Below are positions 1 through 8,584 of a stretch of DNA of 64,000 nt, in pieces; position 1 is the stretch's first letter, and the number at the start of each line of letters is the position of its first letter. The translations under genes were made by a program, and so were the position numbers. Source of the stretch: Pseudomonas mucidolens (GTDB lineage: Bacteria; Pseudomonadota; Gammaproteobacteria; Pseudomonadales; Pseudomonadaceae); the NCBI RefSeq assembly GCF_900106045.1, contig NZ_LT629802.1, positions 3,286,001 through 3,350,000 on the forward strand, in the 5' to 3' direction. Below the pieces are notes generated by a model that was given only the letters and a program-made list of their open reading frames with translations, was not told the origin of the DNA and searched no databases.

Positions 1-198
1 CCTATCCCGATCCTGGCTTTAGAGTGTACATCAGGATTTCAATAATTCGAGTCATTCCAAATCTTCCATGTGGAGTTTCAACGTGAGCATTGGCCTGATT
101 CCTTGGTGAATACGCCTGGAAGCGATAGGAAAAACCCAGAAATATGCGCCGGCGCTTTTATATTTTCCAAACGTGACTCTCAACAGGCATTACTCCAA
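1..198. other. Window edge, no gene recognised
   Basis: AT-richer non-coding sequence before the stop codon of the first lipoprotein gene. A 75-residue plus-strand reading frame starting at 70 runs into the lipoprotein gene on the other strand and has no recognisable features. Confidence 0.4.
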
Positions 199-540
199 TC
201 AGGAGCTAGCATTTTTGCACTGATCCGAGATCATGATTTTCTTTGCTCGATCAACCTGAGCAGGCGCTGGCAACTCCGGGCTACCTGTTATTTCTAATCG
301 TGCTTTTTCTGCGAGACCCTTAATTTCTTCGTAGTTCATATCTAGGCCATGGTCCTTCTGATATTGAGCGACCGCCTGCCCGGTTTTGATCCCCACTTCA
401 CCAGGGGAGCCGCCGGCCACGGTCTCTGTTGCCATAACGCAACGGGCGAACTGATAAATCTGGTCCTTCTTCGTGTCACATGCTGTTAAGAGAAGAACGC
501 TAAAAGCGATCAGTATTTGATGGTGTTTTCTAAACTGCAT
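199..540 (-). CDS. Small lipoprotein of unknown function
   Basis: 113 residues. It opens with a basic n-region, a hydrophobic stretch and a lipobox ending LLTAC, so it should be lipidated at Cys21 and anchored to a membrane. The mature part is hydrophilic, with one further Cys pair (ARCVMA and SDQCKN) that could form a disulfide. I do not recognise a family. A GAGAGGCG sequence just upstream of the ATG is a good ribosome binding site. It lies downstream of the left fimbrial operon, separated by about 300 bases, and nothing ties it functionally to the fimbriae. Confidence 0.7.
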   Translation of the reverse strand: MQFRKHHQILIAFSVLLLTACDTKKDQIYQFARCVMATETVAGGSPGEVGIKTGQAVAQYQKDHGLDMNYEEIKGLAEKARLEITGSPELPAPAQVDRAKKIMISDQCKNASS

Positions 541-845
541 ATTTCGCCTCTCGTTTTACTGTTCATAAATCGTGTTTCGGGTTTCCCTTGGGGGGTACAT
601 TCTTTAGTCTAGCAGAGCTTAACACATGCCCATATACTCTTCTGCGAACCGGATTCATCAGCGACTTACTTGTAGTCAGGACAGCGCTCGAGAAGACTTT
701 TACGTCAACAACCGGATGCTATACGCTAAAAATCAAGAAATTAATAACTGCGCTCTGTTGAAAAACCTAATTGTGCGACCCCGTAACCGACTATAGTAGG
801 TCATCTAAATATTTATACGAAAACATTGAGCCCTTTAATCTTACT
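541..845. other. Intergenic gap, nothing recognised
   Basis: About 305 bases between the lipoprotein gene start and the end of the fimbrial adhesin gene. It should contain the lipoprotein promoter and any terminator of the fimbrial operon. I see no clear hairpin with a T-tract, no Rcs-type palindrome and no credible ORF. Confidence 0.4.
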
Positions 846-1781
846 TCATTGATATGTAATGGTAAATTGCATAGACGCATTGGCAGCACCACCCACCACC
901 GTGTCGGAGGTTTTATAGTAGGCCGCTTTCAGAGGAATGTTATAGTTACCAGCACTTACATTTTTTAGAAAATTAAAGGTCTGCCCTAGGCCTACGGGCG
1001 CGCCGTTACTATCCGTAACTTTGATACCTACGCCTGTAGCGCCACCGGGATCAAGTGCAAGGATTCCGTTTCGGGCGTCTAACGCGGTATTGACCGGATC
1101 AAGTCGATAACTGATGCTATTAATACCTGCAGGGCAATTATTGAGCTGAATACTAAAAGTTTTTTCACCGATGGTGGAACCAACACCTTTGAATTTACTG
1201 CTATATTGCTTTCCAAGAGGAACATTTATTGAGGGGGTTGTGCAGCTAGATACAGCAGGAGTAATAGCATTGGACGTTGCAAGATAAAACAATGGCTTCC
1301 CACCAATCAAAAAGGCCCCCAAAGTTCCCGAATCCAAAGCAGTAAAGTCAACTTCTCCAATCTTGTATATTCTAATACCCGCATTTTTAATATTAAAAGT
1401 TCCGGTATATGCAGTACTCTTGGGATATGGCGATTGAAGAAAACCGTTAGCTACCATCTGCCAAGCCAGCCCTGATGTACCTAAAGGCGATGGGCCGCTA
1501 GCGGGCGTCCCACCGACACTGTTATAACCACTAAAACTGTAATCATAATTACCACATGTAAATGATGGCGAGCCAGGCAGGGCTATAAGGGGCGAGCGAT
1601 ATACCTCGGTTCCGATCGGTGTATCTCTAGGGATATTCAGGGTGGATGGTACATTGACAATGAATGTAACAGGCTCTTTGGAGATTGTGCATTCAGCCTT
1701 CAAAGCACTTGAGCTTAAGGCAAAAACTCCAAATACTGTAGCATAGAACCACAACTTCGATTTAGACATCAATACTTTCAT
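846..1781 (-). CDS. Fimbrial tip adhesin (FimH-like two-domain)
   Basis: 311 residues from the ATG at 1781, which has a strong GAGAGGGG ribosome binding site; a longer frame to 1856 overlaps the usher and lacks one. A signal peptide (MSKSKLWFYATVF onward, cleaved after ALKA) leads into an N-terminal domain of about 160 residues, probably receptor-binding. A C-terminal pilin-like domain follows, with a Cys pair (VSSCTTP and LNNCPAG) and the aromatic-rich C-terminus FTITYQ expected of subunits that bind a chaperone and usher. Last gene of the left operon, 59 bases after the usher stop. The ligand cannot be read from the sequence. Confidence 0.85.
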   Translation of the reverse strand: MKVLMSKSKLWFYATVFGVFALSSSALKAECTISKEPVTFIVNVPSTLNIPRDTPIGTEVYRSPLIALPGSPSFTCGNYDYSFSGYNSVGGTPASGPSPLGTSGLAWQMVANGFLQSPYPKSTAYTGTFNIKNAGIRIYKIGEVDFTALDSGTLGAFLIGGKPLFYLATSNAITPAVSSCTTPSINVPLGKQYSSKFKGVGSTIGEKTFSIQLNNCPAGINSISYRLDPVNTALDARNGILALDPGGATGVGIKVTDSNGAPVGLGQTFNFLKNVSAGNYNIPLKAAYYKTSDTVVGGAANASMQFTITYQ

Positions 1782-1840
1782 GACCCCTCTCTTTTTAACG
1801 CTATAGCACGCTAATGTTGGAATGCCGATCACTACAGCTT

Positions 1841-4399
1841 TCATTGCACTGTACATGAGCTGTCCATCTGCATGTAGCCTGGCTGTTTAGGATTCACGGC
1901 GGGCAGAACATAATCGACACGACAGCTCTCAAGCTTCTTGTTACCCCAACGGATCACTAACTCACCCTGGTTCTTATCAGTACGAATGAACAGCCGTCCA
2001 CCCTGGCCCACCATGGTCAGGTAGTTGCCCTGACCGTCTTCAACCTGGGCCCCCATCGGCAGGCTTTTGCCGTCGTCACGGGTGACGTGCAGCAGCACTG
2101 GCGTGCCGGAGACAGTCGCGTATTGCACCCGCGCAATGGCCCCGTAACGCGGTGCGATCATTTGCGAGGTGCTTTCGAGCTCAACCGAGTCATCGATGTT
2201 TTTGGGATCGATAGACATGTCGTTCTGGTGATAAGGCACCAATCCCGGTACCAATGCATAACCACTGCTGTCGATCACGGCAGTCGAGCTGTTATTGACC
2301 CGTGCCCCGGCGGCGCCTTTGGCTTCGATCAGTGCCATGGTTTCACCTTGCTCTGAACCGAACGTCACCCCGCCCCCATGGGCCACCAGGCTGCCGCTGA
2401 CACCCACGTTGGCCTGTTTGTAGTTTTTGCCTGTGTCAACGCCAGCACTGAGTTGGGCTTTATTCGTACGGTACTGCACGGTAGAGCCTGCACTCGTGGT
2501 AGAGGCTCCCGCGTTTTTGTCTGCCGAGCCGTAAACGTTGTAGTTCAACCGGTTGTCATCGCCCGCGCTGCCGCCCAGGTTGACTTGGGTATTGCTGTTG
2601 CCATTGTCGGCATAGCGCATAGTGGTGCTGACGTAATTGGAGCGGGTGCGGCCGAACGGAATGTTGAAACCGACCAGATATTGAGTGTCAAACGCGCCTT
2701 GATAGTCGCGGGTACGGCTGGCACTGAGGTTGAATGAGCCCCAGTTATAACCATTGTTGTACCCCGCCTGATATGTCACGTTGCTACGCTGTTCGGTGTT
2801 CCAATAGTTCTGTGCCGAGCCGGTGAAGTAAACACTGCCGCGACCGCTGCCCAAGGGCTGATTGACGTTGATCTGAAAACGACTGCGCTGACGGTACCCT
2901 GAAGCGCTATCGCCGCTTTGCAGTTGGGCGTAGTCGCTGAAATTCAGGTAGCCCTCGCTGGAAAAGCGGTAGGCGGCCACAGTGAAGTTGGTCTGGGTCG
3001 CGTCCAGCAGTTTGCTGTAGGTCAGCCGATAGCTGCGACCGCGCATGGTTGTATTGGTGTTTGCTTGGGTCTTCGCCAAATCGCTGGCTTGGGACTCCGT
3101 CACGTCCAGTGCCATTGCCCCCCACGGCGTACTCCAGGCTGCACCGCCCTGCACAGCCATGTAGCGTTCGGCGATGATGCTGCCGGTGTAGGCGCTCCAC
3201 TTATCTGACACACCGAGCTGATACGTGCCCTGAATGAAGTCCGGCGTTTTACTCAAAAACTCATCGCGGTACTTACCGGCGGTCAGGCTGAAGCGCGACG
3301 TGCCTGGGCGCAGTAATTGCGCCACGGAGGCGAAAGGCACCACGAATGAGCGAACACGCCCATCGGCCTCAGTGACGGTCACCGACAGATCGCCCGAGTA
3401 GCCGGTGCTGTACAGGTCATCAATCACGAAAGGGCCCGGCGCCACGGTGGTTTCGTAGAGAATACTCTCGCCCTGGCGGATGGTGACCTTGGCGTTGGTG
3501 TCGGCCACACCACGCACAGGCGGAGCAAAACCGCGCATGGAGTCGGGCAGCATGCGATCATCGCTGCTGACCTGCACCCCACTGAACGGCACGCTGTCGA
3601 ACAGCTCGCCGGGGGTGTAGTACTGGCCAAGGGTCATCTGTGACTTCAACCCGGTGAGGTCACGTTGCACGTAGCTGCTGTTGGACGTGTAGCCACTCTG
3701 CGAAGCGCTGCGGGCGGAACGGTTGTAACTGTAGGAACCGTTATGACGCAAGCGCCACTCGTCCACGTTGATGCCTGTGTTCAATCCCACATAAGACTGA
3801 GTACTGGCTACACCCTGGGCCTCGCTCTGGTACAGGTTGGAGTTGTAGTTCACAAAGGCTGCGTTCACGCCGCTGTCCCAGTTCTGGGGGTCCACGTAAC
3901 CGCGTGAAATCCGCTTAAGGTAAGCCTGGGAGATGGTCAAATCTGCGCGCAATTCACTCATGTCCACATCGACGTGGATATCTGGCGCCAGGCGTGACAG
4001 CTCGACGCAACCGATATCGTTCAGCAGCGAAGCCAACATCTCTTGGTTGGGCAGCGAGTCGAGGTTCAAGCCCCACCGCTTGAGGTCGTCGAGCTTGAAG
4101 CAAAAATGCGCCGCAGCGCCAGCACGCTCCTTGGTGATGATCAATGGCTCACGCCCCTGCCATTTACCGTTGAGGTAAATGTCGGTGCGGTAGGTCCCGG
4201 GGGTAAGCGGGTTGCCGTTTTTGAAAGCAGAAACGTCCATCAACCGGCCCTGGCTATCAGTCATGAAGCTAGGGTTGAAGTCGACTTGTTCGTCGTCATC
4301 TGCCAGCACCACGCAGGGGGTTAGCGTGGCCATAAGCAACATGCAGGAACGGGGGCGCTGCGCCTTGATCCACGTACGCAGAAGGCTGAGTTCAAACAT
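1841..4399 (-). CDS. Outer-membrane fimbrial usher (FimD/PapC family)
   Basis: 852 residues, the usual usher length. A signal peptide (ends VVLA) is followed by the N-terminal periplasmic chaperone-binding domain (DEQVDFNPSFM), the barrel with its plug (region with DDRMLPDSMRGFAPPVRG and APGPFVIDDLY, classic usher sequences), and two C-terminal domains (VVQGGR-like GQGGRLFIR, and a final Cys pair LESCRVDY and MDSSCTVQ). It forms the pore through which subunits delivered by the chaperone are added. Third intact gene of the left operon, 118 bases after the chaperone. It resembles the usher at 18528-21119 in layout, but the two are clearly diverged. Confidence 0.95.
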   Translation of the reverse strand: MFELSLLRTWIKAQRPRSCMLLMATLTPCVVLADDDEQVDFNPSFMTDSQGRLMDVSAFKNGNPLTPGTYRTDIYLNGKWQGREPLIITKERAGAAAHFCFKLDDLKRWGLNLDSLPNQEMLASLLNDIGCVELSRLAPDIHVDVDMSELRADLTISQAYLKRISRGYVDPQNWDSGVNAAFVNYNSNLYQSEAQGVASTQSYVGLNTGINVDEWRLRHNGSYSYNRSARSASQSGYTSNSSYVQRDLTGLKSQMTLGQYYTPGELFDSVPFSGVQVSSDDRMLPDSMRGFAPPVRGVADTNAKVTIRQGESILYETTVAPGPFVIDDLYSTGYSGDLSVTVTEADGRVRSFVVPFASVAQLLRPGTSRFSLTAGKYRDEFLSKTPDFIQGTYQLGVSDKWSAYTGSIIAERYMAVQGGAAWSTPWGAMALDVTESQASDLAKTQANTNTTMRGRSYRLTYSKLLDATQTNFTVAAYRFSSEGYLNFSDYAQLQSGDSASGYRQRSRFQINVNQPLGSGRGSVYFTGSAQNYWNTEQRSNVTYQAGYNNGYNWGSFNLSASRTRDYQGAFDTQYLVGFNIPFGRTRSNYVSTTMRYADNGNSNTQVNLGGSAGDDNRLNYNVYGSADKNAGASTTSAGSTVQYRTNKAQLSAGVDTGKNYKQANVGVSGSLVAHGGGVTFGSEQGETMALIEAKGAAGARVNNSSTAVIDSSGYALVPGLVPYHQNDMSIDPKNIDDSVELESTSQMIAPRYGAIARVQYATVSGTPVLLHVTRDDGKSLPMGAQVEDGQGNYLTMVGQGGRLFIRTDKNQGELVIRWGNKKLESCRVDYVLPAVNPKQPGYMQMDSSCTVQ

Positions 4400-4517
4400 C
4401 AGTAAGCGTCCTGAGCTGGCCTGCTACATGACAGCAAGCAATCACAGCGCAGCCGCAGAGGCTGGCTCTTAATTGGGTTAAGTGCGTGAGGGAATGCGCG
4501 GGGTACTGCGGCGAGTG

Positions 4518-5261
4518 TTAATTGCCCAGCTTGGTCTCAACCGACTTGGCCGAGCCGTAGTCGTTGACCCATTCGTAACGAACAGTGGCGCTGCCCTGCG
4601 GGCGAGCTTGCAGACCTTCCAACGGGAATTCGAAGACGCCTCTGGCCGGAATCATTCCACCTTTGCTGCTGTAGGTTTTGCCGCCAATCAATAGTTCGGT
4701 TTTGTTGTACGAAGCGCTGAATACCGTCGGGTTAGTGCCACGCAAAGCAAAACCTTCGCCATTCGGGACCAGCTTCCAGATCACTGCCTCAGGGGTGTCC
4801 TCGGCATAACCCTTCAAGCCTTCCGGCCGGAAGAACACCTTGATGCGCGATCGGAACGCCACCTGCATAAAGTTGTTATCGGCACTTTTGGGCAGCGGTG
4901 GGACGTCCAATACGTTTAGCCAGAACACAGACTCCACATCCTGCGGCAACGGATCACGGGTGTAGGTCATCCGCAGTGTTTGCGAACGTTGAGGAGAAAT
5001 GCGCGCCACAGGCGGCATCAACAGAAAAGGGGCATTGGCCTGATCGGCTCGTGAGTCCGCATTACCACTGTCGACCCACGCCTGTACCAGCGCGGGTTCA
5101 TTGCCAGCGTTATCCAACTTGATGGTGATTTCGCGCTCATTGGCGGGATACACCACGCGAGTACCGGCAATTACCACATTGGCCGAAGCAGTGTTTATCG
5201 CACTGAGCAGAAGCAAACCGCCAAGCACCATTGCGGCACGACAAACAAGACAGGTTTTCAT
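4518..5261 (-). CDS. Periplasmic fimbrial chaperone (PapD/FimC family)
   Basis: 247 residues with a signal peptide ending NTASA. The mature protein starts NVVIAGTRVVYPANERE, the standard G1-side start of PapD-like chaperones, and contains the signature FWLNVLDVPP. Domain 2 includes IKVFFRPEGL and the closing strand VRYEWVNDYG. It would fold subunits by donor-strand complementation and deliver them to the neighbouring usher. It lies 47 bases after the subunit gene, on the same strand. This is the only intact chaperone in the left operon; the second, upstream copy is a pseudogene. Confidence 0.95.
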   Translation of the reverse strand: MKTCLVCRAAMVLGGLLLLSAINTASANVVIAGTRVVYPANEREITIKLDNAGNEPALVQAWVDSGNADSRADQANAPFLLMPPVARISPQRSQTLRMTYTRDPLPQDVESVFWLNVLDVPPLPKSADNNFMQVAFRSRIKVFFRPEGLKGYAEDTPEAVIWKLVPNGEGFALRGTNPTVFSASYNKTELLIGGKTYSSKGGMIPARGVFEFPLEGLQARPQGSATVRYEWVNDYGSAKSVETKLGN

Positions 5262-5308
5262 AATATTGGCCCTGAAAGCGCTCGCAGCCAGGCTGCGAGC
5301 GTTAACGA

Positions 5309-5830
5309 TCAGTTGTAGTCCATCGAGAACTGCACGCTCGAAGTTACCTGACCGGCTGTAGCAGCGGCCGTCGCAGCAATGTACTGAGCGTAGAATTTCA
5401 TGCTGGCCGCTTCATCAGTGATAGCAGTCGACAGAGAGTTTGCGTTGGTCTGCAAGTTGATCGGAACCAAGTTTTCATTCAGGATTTGGATCTGAACGTT
5501 AGAACCATCAGCAGTCTGGTTGATCAAGTTACCGGTGGCCGCGTCAACCGTGGCGCCTTGTTCAAAACGCACCAGTGCGCTGGAGCCTGTACACCCAGTG
5601 AGCGCCAGGGTGAAATCTTTGCGGCCGGCAGCCTGGCCTACGGCAGCCATAGACGAAGCAGCTACACGCTCCATGGCCACGGTTTTGGCGGTGGTGCCAG
5701 TGCTGCCTTCAATGGTACAGGTCTGGTTGCTGATCGAACCAGTGAAATTGATGGTGCCGTCAGCAGCAGAGACACTGAAAGTGCTTACTACGGCTGCACT
5801 GGCAGCGAGGGCGACAAGAATTTTTTTCAT
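5309..5830 (-). CDS. Major fimbrial subunit, left operon
   Basis: 173 residues from the ATG at 5830, which has an AAGAGA ribosome binding site; a TTG two codons earlier is less likely. A signal peptide ends VSAA. The mature pilin begins DGTINFTGSISNQTCTIEG, has the conserved Cys pair (QTCT, TGCTGS) and ends SSVQFSMDYN, the beta-zipper needed for chaperone and usher contact. First gene of the left operon. Its promoter carries the palindrome at 5929-5942 with a -10-like TAGGAT 23 bp away, so I infer control by the RcsB-like regulator at 8986-9627. Confidence 0.92.
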   Translation of the reverse strand: MKKILVALAASAAVVSTFSVSAADGTINFTGSISNQTCTIEGSTGTTAKTVAMERVAASSMAAVGQAAGRKDFTLALTGCTGSSALVRFEQGATVDAATGNLINQTADGSNVQIQILNENLVPINLQTNANSLSTAITDEAASMKFYAQYIAATAAATAGQVTSSVQFSMDYN

Positions 5831-5896
5831 TAACAATTTCTCTTAACTCGATTATTAAAAGGCTCGCTTCCTGCTGTTGCCTACTCCTTTGTGATA

Positions 5897-5965
5897 TCAA
5901 TCCTAGCAACTCAATCCATTTAGCTGAATAAGACGATTCTTAAAGTGAACCGCGATGGGCGTCTT
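5897..5965. repeat. Duplicated fimbrial promoter region, copy 1
   Basis: About 69 bases closely resemble 7257-7325 in the same orientation. Both copies carry the Rcs-type palindrome, the 23-bp spacer and the -10-like TAGGAT, and both precede a minus-strand fimbrial subunit gene (intact at 5309-5830, decayed at 6580-7131). This implies tandem duplication of a promoter-subunit unit. Confidence 0.75.
5900..5942 (-). promoter_or_regulatory. Rcs-type box and -10 of left subunit promoter
   Basis: Palindrome TAAGA-ATCG-TCTTA at 5929-5942 (minus-strand reading), exactly 23 bp from TAGGAT at 5900-5905, which fits a -10 hexamer. The box would lie across the -35 region, where an activator can touch RNA polymerase. 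The subunit ATG is 70 bases beyond the hexamer. Confidence 0.7.
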
Positions 5966-6560
5966 TGGACCCAAGGTACGCACACCGACTTCCCCAAAGG
6001 ACACGTAATAAGGCGATGGATTAGTCACCTCCATCACCGAATACCCAGGATCCTTATCCCACCTTTACGAATTAGCTTCCAGGTGAGCCTTTCACCGGGA
6101 TCGGCTGCATTTGCATGCAGTGACAGGGGTCGATAAAACAGCGTGATACGCGTGCGGAAAAAAACTGCAGCACCGTTTCATCACCGGGACTGCGAGGAGG
6201 TGTCTCCAGTACATTAAGCCAGAACAACGACTCGCGATCGTTCGGTAGTTGAGGCTGCATTACACTGATGCGAAGAACTGCTGCACTAGATGGATCGACA
6301 CGACTGACCGCTGGCGCAACGATAAATGGCACGTGTAGATCTTCTGGCGAAACCGTCGCCTGCCCATCATCCACCCAACTTTGAAGCAACACCGGGGCAG
6401 CACTAGTATTATTGATTCTGACGGCGACCTCATGGCTTTTTTCCGAAAAAACTACCCGAGCACCCTGCACCACGATTGCAGCTTGGGCAATACCGGGCAG
6501 AATACCCATGAGTATAACGCCGATGACGAGAGCGAAATAACGCGTTATCGGCGTCATCAC
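5943..6560 (-). pseudogene. Decayed fimbrial chaperone
   Basis: An open stretch at 6072-6560 encodes the signal peptide and domain 1 of a PapD-like chaperone (AIVVQGARVVFSEKSHE, FWLNVLETPP). A run of seven T (A at 6158-6164 on the plus strand) throws it out of frame inside the FFRTRITLFYRP segment. Reading continues in a second frame to ERLTWKLIRKGG, then needs another shift near 6050 to give DPGYSVMEVTNPSPYYVSF, and is cut short before the end of domain 2 by the promoter repeat. At least two frameshifts plus truncation make it non-functional. It sits 19 bases after the decayed subunit, so the two were once an operon. Confidence 0.85.
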
Positions 6561-6579
6561 CTACCCCTTATTCAATTTT

Positions 6580-7131
6580 CTATTGGTAGGAAAGAGTGTA
6601 ACGAACAAAGGAAATACCGGAGCCCGGGTCACATCATCAGCCGTGGACACATAAGACGCCTTGTAAGCCAAGGTCGCTTTATTATTTTCAATAGTGGCAA
6701 CTTGAGGTGCAATCTCAGCTTGAGCCAATGAAATCTTTGTACTCCCGATACATCGTTGAATATCTGGATCTGCACACCGGAGGCCGCTAAAGTTCCAATT
6801 AGTTTAAGGTTACCGGATCAACGTTACTCACCTGATCAAAAGCGATGGACACCTTGCTATCGTTTTTACATGAAACACCGGAGAGCTGTAGCTTGAAGGG
6901 GACAAAATTAGAAGGTGTACCTATGCTCTTAAACTCACTGGGCGCCACCTTCCCCAGGTATACATTCGTCACGTTATCTTCACCCGGCCCCTTGTCGTTG
7001 ATATCTCAGATAACGTCGGTAATACTCCCCGAGAAATTGACGACACCATCGACAGCATGAGACATAGCAGGCGCCTTGGACAATACCAGCGAACTGAGAA
7101 CAACGTACTTTTTTAGAGTTAAAATTCTCAG
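6580..7131 (-). pseudogene. Decayed fimbrial subunit
   Basis: Signal-peptide-like RILTLKKYVVLSSL leads to VDGVVNFSGSITDVI. A TGA at 7006-7008 then falls where subunits have their first conserved Cys. The same frame continues DINDKGPGEDNVTNVYLG and reaches FKLQLSGVSCKNDSK. Frameshifts near 6800, 6745 and 6610 are needed to join LIGTLAASGVQIQIFND, STKISLAQAEIAPQ and the canonical end SGISFVRYTLSYQ (stop 6580-6582). The presumed start codon is CTG at 7131, after a good AAAGGAAG, suggesting loss of an ATG. A pilin with several independent lesions, so old decay. Confidence 0.85.
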
Positions 7132-7256
7132 TTGACTTCCTTTTTCAATTGACGAAATTTTTAAACCTAAAGAAAGAGGGCTAACACAAAGCCTTCTCGC
7201 CATGTGCGACATTTAATAACATAAGCACACAACCAAAACTTGCTCCGCGCACATTT

Positions 7257-7325
7257 CAATCCTAGCAACTCAACCCATTCGGCGGGACAAGACAATTCTT
7301 AACGTAAACCGTGTTGCGCATCTTT
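7257..7325. repeat. Duplicated fimbrial promoter region, copy 2
   Basis: Partner of the repeat at 5897-5965. The strongest match covers the -10 region and the palindrome, with scattered differences between them. It precedes the decayed subunit at 6580-7131. Confidence 0.75.
7259..7301 (-). promoter_or_regulatory. Rcs-type box and -10 of decayed subunit
   Basis: TAAGA-ATTG-TCTTG at 7288-7301 (minus strand; one mismatch to the palindrome), 23 bp from TAGGAT at 7259-7264. Same layout as the box upstream of the intact left subunit. Confidence 0.6.
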
Positions 7326-7774
7326 AGATGTCATTGAGTTTCAGCGGGTCGCAGAAGTTGTACACACTCATAACGCATCGAGTATCGAGCACTTGCTCCC
7401 GGCGGCGCGGGCACTAGCGATGGCAATGCTCAAAACGGAGAGCCGGTGAACCGCACAGGGTTTCACGGAGGCCTTATCCTTATAGACAGTGGAGCCCTTA
7501 TGAAAACACTCCAACGTTTTCCGCCAACATCCGCAACCTGGCCCTTCTAATGGGTTATGAAAACTAGAGAGCCCCACGACACACAGTTTTCGAGCAACAA
7601 GGCTGTAGACAGCAACATCAACCGAACGGCTCAGACGGAGCTCGACCGCCGCTTAAAGTGGTAATGGTCCGCCAGCAGAGATTGACTTCCTTGGCGAAAC
7701 GCTCAGAGTGAAGAATCTTCACCAACAAAAAAATTCTGGAGTTAATTCTTAGCCGGAGGGAGACTAATTCAGAC

Positions 7775-8170
7775 CTATTCCTTATGACTGATTAGATCCA
7801 GGCAGGCCTTCAACTCAGGCATTGATATGGGATTTTTTATGATGTGTTGCAGTGGAATATTATTAGATTTCGCCCAACCATTCACTGAGGCGCGTGCGCC
7901 AGGAAAAAGACTCTCTATAAATAGGAATCTTTTTATTTTGCCTTCGGCATTCATTCTAAACACATCCATCCTATTATCCTTACTAAACTTAAATTCATCA
8001 AAAATCAAAAAATCAGCCCCGCCTACTTTTTTGAGCGAGCACATGACCTCATCAACACTCGAGCATAAACTTACGTTATAGCGCTGCAACCTGCCGAGTA
8101 GCACACTGTAATTTAATAGCACGCCCGAATGACAACACAAAACTATAATTTTTCCGTTACTATTAGGCAT
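7775..8170 (-). CDS. Stand-alone receiver-like protein of unknown function
   Basis: 131 residues. The pattern of strands suggests a CheY-like fold: strand 1 KIIVLCCHSG, strand 3 ADFLIFDEFKF, strand 4 IKRFLFIES, strand 5 LQHIIKNPISMPEL with a Lys-Asn-Pro like the Lys-Pro of receivers. The acidic pair that normally follows strand 1 is replaced by CCHS, so phosphorylation is doubtful even though an Asp (FDEF) sits near the usual site. No DNA-binding or output domain follows. An Rcs-type box (8239-8252) with TAAACT 23 bp away precedes it. I infer a regulator tied to the adjacent phosphorelay. The fold call comes from pattern alone. Confidence 0.6.
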   Translation of the reverse strand: MPNSNGKIIVLCCHSGVLLNYSVLLGRLQRYNVSLCSSVDEVMCSLKKVGGADFLIFDEFKFSKDNRMDVFRMNAEGKIKRFLFIESLFPGARASVNGWAKSNNIPLQHIIKNPISMPELKACLDLISHKE

Positions 8171-8209
8171 TTCGGCTGACTCTCTACCCTCAAGAAATTT
8201 TATTAATCT

Positions 8210-8252
8210 AGTTTAAACGCCAACTGATCAGAGTGGAACAAGGCAGATCTTA
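8210..8252 (-). promoter_or_regulatory. Rcs-type box and -10 of receiver-like gene
   Basis: TAAGA-TCTG-CCTTG at 8239-8252 (two mismatches in the second half-site), 23 bp from TAAACT at 8210-8215. The receiver-like ATG is at 8170. Confidence 0.55.
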
Positions 8253-8454
8253 AGCTAAATAAACACTGGATGTTCGGCGTCAGGTGGTAGATGAGGCCAC
8301 CTCTCTTCACCTACCCCCTTTCGAGATCGAGGCCCTACTCGAAGCACTACGTATATCGCTTCTTCCCGGCTTAGCCATTTTGTTATGGTGCGGTCGGTTA
8401 CTGAGCGACGCTCTATCGTCAAGGTATTAATTTTTGCACTAAATATCTTTTTTT

Positions 8455-8468
8455 TAAGATTCGTCTTA
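8455..8468. promoter_or_regulatory. Rcs-type box, orphan
   Basis: Perfect palindrome TAAGA-TTCG-TCTTA. On the plus strand a weak -10 candidate, TACAAA, lies 22 bp downstream, which would direct transcription towards the subunit relic at 8585-8835. No comparable hexamer is seen at the expected distance on the minus strand. Confidence 0.55.
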
Positions 8469-8584
8469 TAGGTATTTTCAAAAAGTGGAATACAAAGTGC
8501 GCTGGCTTGCCTAATGAGCGTGGCACCCAATCATTCATCTCTCACAGATGCACTATAGTGTTTTACAAACGGAGCCAGCTCATC

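Larger units (their letters stand above)
7213..7774. other. Gap with a promoter repeat, otherwise unexplained
   Basis: The left part (7257-7325) is the second copy of the duplicated fimbrial promoter, listed separately. From about 7330 to 7774 I find no ORF with recognisable content; the 69-residue minus-strand frame at 7368-7577 has no family resemblance. It is probably debris between the receiver-like gene and the decayed subunit. Confidence 0.4.
8171..8584. other. Regulatory gap with two Rcs-type boxes
   Basis: Holds the promoter of the receiver-like gene (8210-8252) and another palindrome at 8455-8468. A 91-residue minus-strand frame (8255-8530) crosses the second palindrome and has no family resemblance, so I treat the stretch as non-coding. 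Confidence 0.5.

Noticed and set aside
7006..7008. In-frame TGA read as selenocysteine
   Set aside because: The gene has several other frameshifts, and pilins are not selenoproteins; simple decay is enough.
8255..8530. 91-residue minus-strand ORF
   Set aside because: Crosses a perfect Rcs-type palindrome and has no recognisable content.
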